From the NCBI GenBank assembly GCA_002336765.1, contig DDES01000162.1, forward strand, positions 29,351-37,923: 8,573 bases of DNA, read 5' to 3'. Positions 5,955-8,573 of the stretch are shown here, piece after piece. Positions within the stretch are counted from its first letter, which is position 1, and each line of letters opens with the position of its first letter. The DNA is from Novosphingobium sp. UBA1948. GTDB taxonomy: Bacteria > Pseudomonadota > Alphaproteobacteria > Sphingomonadales > Sphingomonadaceae. Position numbers and translations under genes: made by a program. The notes beneath the pieces were generated by a model that saw nothing but the letters and a program-made list of their open reading frames with translations, did no database searches and was not told where the DNA came from.

Positions 5955-6611
5955 CTAGGGCATGCCGAAAATCAGCTCTACGCTGAACCGCCTGCCACTG
6001 GTCCCGCCATCCTGCAGGGCGCTGGCATCGGGCGGCGGCGGAAAGGGGGCGGCATCGCGCAGGGCACGCAGCGCCAGCTTGTCGAGCAGGATTTGCCCGC
6101 TCGATTGCGCGATACTGGCGGCAGTCAGCCGACCCTGCCCGTCCAGCACAAAAGTCACCAGCGCCTTGCCTACGAGGTCCTGTCCGGCTGGCTTGCGGGC
6201 ATTGATCCTGCTCCACAGCATCCGCACGTAGGCTGCGTCGGCGGTGGCACTGGCGGAACGTTCTGGCCCGCGCGCGGCCGGGGGCGGCGGAGGGGGCGTG
6301 TTATCCGAGGCCGGTTTTTCGGAAAGGGCGGGCTGCCCAACCGGTTCGATGCTAGAGGCCAGCGTGTTGGCCACAGGTGGCCATGCCGTCTCGACGCGGC
6401 CTGTCGCGGTCAGGCTGGTCTGGCGCGGCAGTTTGGCTGGAGTGGTCACTTGCGGTTGGGGCAATGGTGCCATCGCCAGACTGGTCAGGCGGAAGGGGCC
6501 GCGTTTGGGCGCCCCTTCCGGTCCCGATACCAGCAGGCCGAGCGCCAGCACCACGGCATGGACAGCGGCCGAAGCCGCCAGTGCCCCGCCGCGATGCGTG
6601 GCGCTGCGCAT
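5955..6611 (-). CDS. Energy transducer TonB
   Basis: A 218-residue TonB family protein that transmits proton motive force from an ExbB-ExbD complex to outer-membrane receptors. The N-terminal membrane anchor is about residues 11-29 and contains Ser14 and His18, matching the SxxxH motif needed for coupling in E. coli TonB. The periplasmic linker (about 31-125) is Pro-rich with a run of six Pro at 106-111. The C-terminal domain (about 127-218) shows the family pattern: AYVRMLWSRI, GKALVTFVLDGQGRL, QSSGQILLDKLALRAL, AAPFPPPP, and a final strand FSVELIF. The YP motif of E. coli TonB is not obvious. Its ATG follows the receptor stop by 2 bases, so the two are probably translationally coupled and this TonB is likely dedicated to that receptor. 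No exbB or exbD is in the window, so energy coupling must use genes elsewhere. Confidence 0.92.
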   Translation of the reverse strand: MRSATHRGGALAASAAVHAVVLALGLLVSGPEGAPKRGPFRLTSLAMAPLPQPQVTTPAKLPRQTSLTATGRVETAWPPVANTLASSIEPVGQPALSEKPASDNTPPPPPPAARGPERSASATADAAYVRMLWSRINARKPAGQDLVGKALVTFVLDGQGRLTAASIAQSSGQILLDKLALRALRDAAPFPPPPDASALQDGGTSGRRFSVELIFGMP

Positions 6612-6613
6612 GG

Positions 6614-8573
6614 TCAGAAAAGCGCCGAAAAGCCAAGGTTGATCGAGCGCCCGCGTCCGGCCACCGCATGCAACACAGTGTTGCCGCTCGCCTTGAAATC
6701 GCCCAGCGACTGCCCACCCAGCGGCAGATAGTAAGCCTTGTCGAGCAGGTTTTCGGCGTCGATGCTGAGGCGATAGCCCTTCCAGCCATAGGCGGCATGC
6801 AGGCTGACCAGCGCATAGGCACGGCTGGTCGGTTCCTTGCGGTCGGGATCGACACGGGTCTTGTCACTGGTCCAGTCCACATTGGCCCGCGCCTCGAAAC
6901 CGCCGATCCGGTGGCTCAGCGCGAATTTCACCTGCAACGGCATCTGGTGATAGAGCGGGGTCGCACGGCTGGTGTTCTCGCCATGCAGCCACGACAGGGT
7001 CTGCGTCAGCCGTGTGGTGCCAGCCTTGCCCCAATCCAGTGCGGGCGCGGCCAGTTGCACATCCACGCCATAGAACTCGGCATCGACATTGGTGAATTGC
7101 AACTGGTTGAAGAAGGCCGACAGAGTGCCGATCTTCACCGCGTCGATATAGTCATGCACACGGGTGTAATAGGGCTCGGCCTTGACCAGCCAGCCACTCT
7201 TGGCATCGCCCGCCTGCACCGAAAGGCTCAGTGTATCGGCCTGCTCGGGGCGCAGGTTCAGATTGCCGACATAACCATTGCCATCGCCATACCAACCGAT
7301 CATGCGGCTCGCCATCATGCCGCGCCCCCAGGTGTAGCGCTCGTAGAGATTGGGCGAGCGGGTCTTGTGGGCATAGCCCGCCTCGATCAGCACGCCCGCG
7401 CGCGGGGCATAGGATGCCAGCAGGCTGGCGCTCCAGTTGTCGTCGCTGCGCTGGCGGTTGGCGGCGTTGAAGGCGGTGGCCGCGGCAATATCGGCGGCCT
7501 GCATCATGCCGCTCCACGCATAGGGCGCCACCGCGCCGGTATCCATCGACACGCGATCAAAGCGCACCCCAGCCAGCGTGGCAAAAGCCTCGCTCCAGCG
7601 GCTTTCGACCTCGGCAAACGCGGCGATGCGGTCGCGCTGGCCGTGGTTGATGTTGATATAGCTGTTGGGGCCCATCATCATGCTGCCCGCTACCGGCGTC
7701 CACCAGTCGTTCATGCGCTCGAAATGGGCGTCACTGCCGGTGTGCAGCGTGTGGCCCTTGCCCAGCGGCACGTCCAGCTTGAGGTTGTAGCCGCCGCCCT
7801 GCGTATGGGTGAACATCGGCATGGAGGCGCCCGTCAGCGCGCCTTTGTCGGCCAGAAAGTTCATCTGGTGATAGACTTCGCGGTAATCGGCGCGAAAATC
7901 GACATTGCCCCAGTCGAAACTGTTGCGCCAACGGCTCTGGACAAACCAGCTCTGGTTGTCGGTCATATCCATCGCCTGATTGACGAAGCCTTCATAGGGC
8001 GAGGTATGGTAGCCGCCCTTCAGCTCGATCAGGCCAAAGGCGCCCTGCCATGCCAGCGCCAGCGCATGGTCGGTCTTGCGGTATTCGCTGGCGCGTACGA
8101 CGCCCAGATTGCCGCCGCCGTAATAGCGCCCCGCCGTGGTGAAGGAGCCCGTGTAGGTGGCCGACAGGTTGGTGCCCGCCATGGTCAGGCTGAGCGCGGT
8201 GCTGACGCCATCGTCATTGCTGCGCCATGCGGCCGAGGCTTCGCCCGCGATCAACAGGCTCTGCCCCTTGGCAAAGCGCGGCGCGGGGCCGTTGACGGCG
8301 ATCACTGCGCCGATGCTGTCGCCACCCATGCTGACGGGCGACACGCCGGTGATGACATGGATCGAGGAGACATTCTGCGGATCGGTGTAGGACAGCGGGC
8401 TGTTCATATCGTTGGGGCAGGCGACATCGACCAGAAAGCCATCGACGGTAACATTCAGGCGCTGTTCGGACAGGCCGCGCACCACCGGCATGCCGGCAAA
8501 ACCACCGCCGGTGTTGACAGCCACCCCCGGCAGGGTGGCGATCAGCGCGGCGGTGTCGCTGCTACCCGCCTGC
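6614..8573 (-). CDS. TonB-dependent outer-membrane receptor, OprC/NosA-like copper receptor, 5' end outside window
   Basis: 652 residues are visible; the frame is open to the window edge, so the signal peptide and TonB box are missing. The GTG at 8524 is internal to the plug. The plug shows the usual order DTAALIATLPGV, VVRGLSEQRLNVTVDG and a VITG segment. A beta-barrel with alternating aromatic strands follows and ends in a terminal Phe (GFSALF), as needed for outer-membrane assembly. The plug carries ACPNDM (Cys at 8419-8417, Met at 8407-8405) and the barrel YHQM (His at 7870-7868, Met at 7864-7862), 183 residues apart Cys to His. Pseudomonas OprC binds Cu with C143, M147, H323 and M325, a 180-residue spacing. 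The barrel also has several Met clusters. TonB-receptor identity is certain; copper as substrate is a strong inference. It is transcribed ahead of the TonB and hydrolase genes. Confidence 0.93.
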   Translation of the reverse strand, partial: QAGSSDTAALIATLPGVAVNTGGGFAGMPVVRGLSEQRLNVTVDGFLVDVACPNDMNSPLSYTDPQNVSSIHVITGVSPVSMGGDSIGAVIAVNGPAPRFAKGQSLLIAGEASAAWRSNDDGVSTALSLTMAGTNLSATYTGSFTTAGRYYGGGNLGVVRASEYRKTDHALALAWQGAFGLIELKGGYHTSPYEGFVNQAMDMTDNQSWFVQSRWRNSFDWGNVDFRADYREVYHQMNFLADKGALTGASMPMFTHTQGGGYNLKLDVPLGKGHTLHTGSDAHFERMNDWWTPVAGSMMMGPNSYININHGQRDRIAAFAEVESRWSEAFATLAGVRFDRVSMDTGAVAPYAWSGMMQAADIAAATAFNAANRQRSDDNWSASLLASYAPRAGVLIEAGYAHKTRSPNLYERYTWGRGMMASRMIGWYGDGNGYVGNLNLRPEQADTLSLSVQAGDAKSGWLVKAEPYYTRVHDYIDAVKIGTLSAFFNQLQFTNVDAEFYGVDVQLAAPALDWGKAGTTRLTQTLSWLHGENTSRATPLYHQMPLQVKFALSHRIGGFEARANVDWTSDKTRVDPDRKEPTSRAYALVSLHAAYGWKGYRLSIDAENLLDKAYYLPLGGQSLGDFKASGNTVLHAVAGRGRSINLGFSALF

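Noticed and set aside
5865..6731. A 288-codon open frame on the plus strand opposite the TonB and receptor genes
   Set aside because: It crosses the receptor-TonB-hydrolase junctions in antisense, is Gly/Arg/Gln-rich and lacks any domain. The minus-strand TonB motifs are unambiguous.
8522..8524. GTG at 8524 as the start of the TonB-dependent receptor
   Set aside because: The frame continues to the window edge with plug sequence (DTAALIATLPG), so the gene starts outside the window.

Overview
The window is GC-rich, densely coded Gram-negative DNA. Its features are a TonB-dependent receptor with its own TonB, SPI and SPII signal peptides, and TTGACA/TTGTC-type promoters in short AT-richer gaps. 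Together these suggest an alphaproteobacterium, most likely a sphingomonad (Novosphingobium/Sphingomonas type). That assignment is inference from style and gene content; the window holds no rRNA or tRNA. I see no CRISPR array, insertion sequence, phage gene or tRNA.

Layout. (1) 2-886, plus strand: the C-terminal part of a DAACS/SDF-family (glutamate/dicarboxylate) symporter whose usual NMDGT cation motif is replaced. (2) 1039-1857, plus strand: a secreted protein with a predicted CsgG/LpoB-like alpha/beta domain. It is preceded by a promoter candidate and a nested inverted repeat, and ends at a strong bidirectional terminator (1872-1905). (3) 4840-1923, minus strand: a compact four-gene cluster running from a secreted glycine-zipper protein to an LpoB-like protein, a COG3014-like TPR-type protein and a YcfL/DUF1425 lipoprotein. 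(4) 4841-5026: a regulatory gap with a TTGACA element, a triple GTAC palindrome and a G8 tract at the ribosome binding site. (5) 8573-5027, minus strand: a three-gene cluster of a TonB-dependent receptor (5' end outside the window), a TonB protein and an alpha/beta hydrolase.

How the genes may work together. The receptor carries a CxxxM motif in the plug and an HxM motif about 180 residues later. This is the spacing known for the Cu site of Pseudomonas OprC, so the cluster is best read as an outer-membrane copper uptake unit with a dedicated TonB. The hydrolase is an unexplained third member. The LpoB/COG3014/YcfL set is an envelope gene set that also occurs together in gammaproteobacteria. 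Here it has gained a glycine-zipper secreted protein and a convergent LpoB/CsgG-like neighbour, and its LpoB-like member has no lipidation cysteine. It is the best candidate in the window for an incompletely described envelope complex, and its function cannot be read from the sequence.
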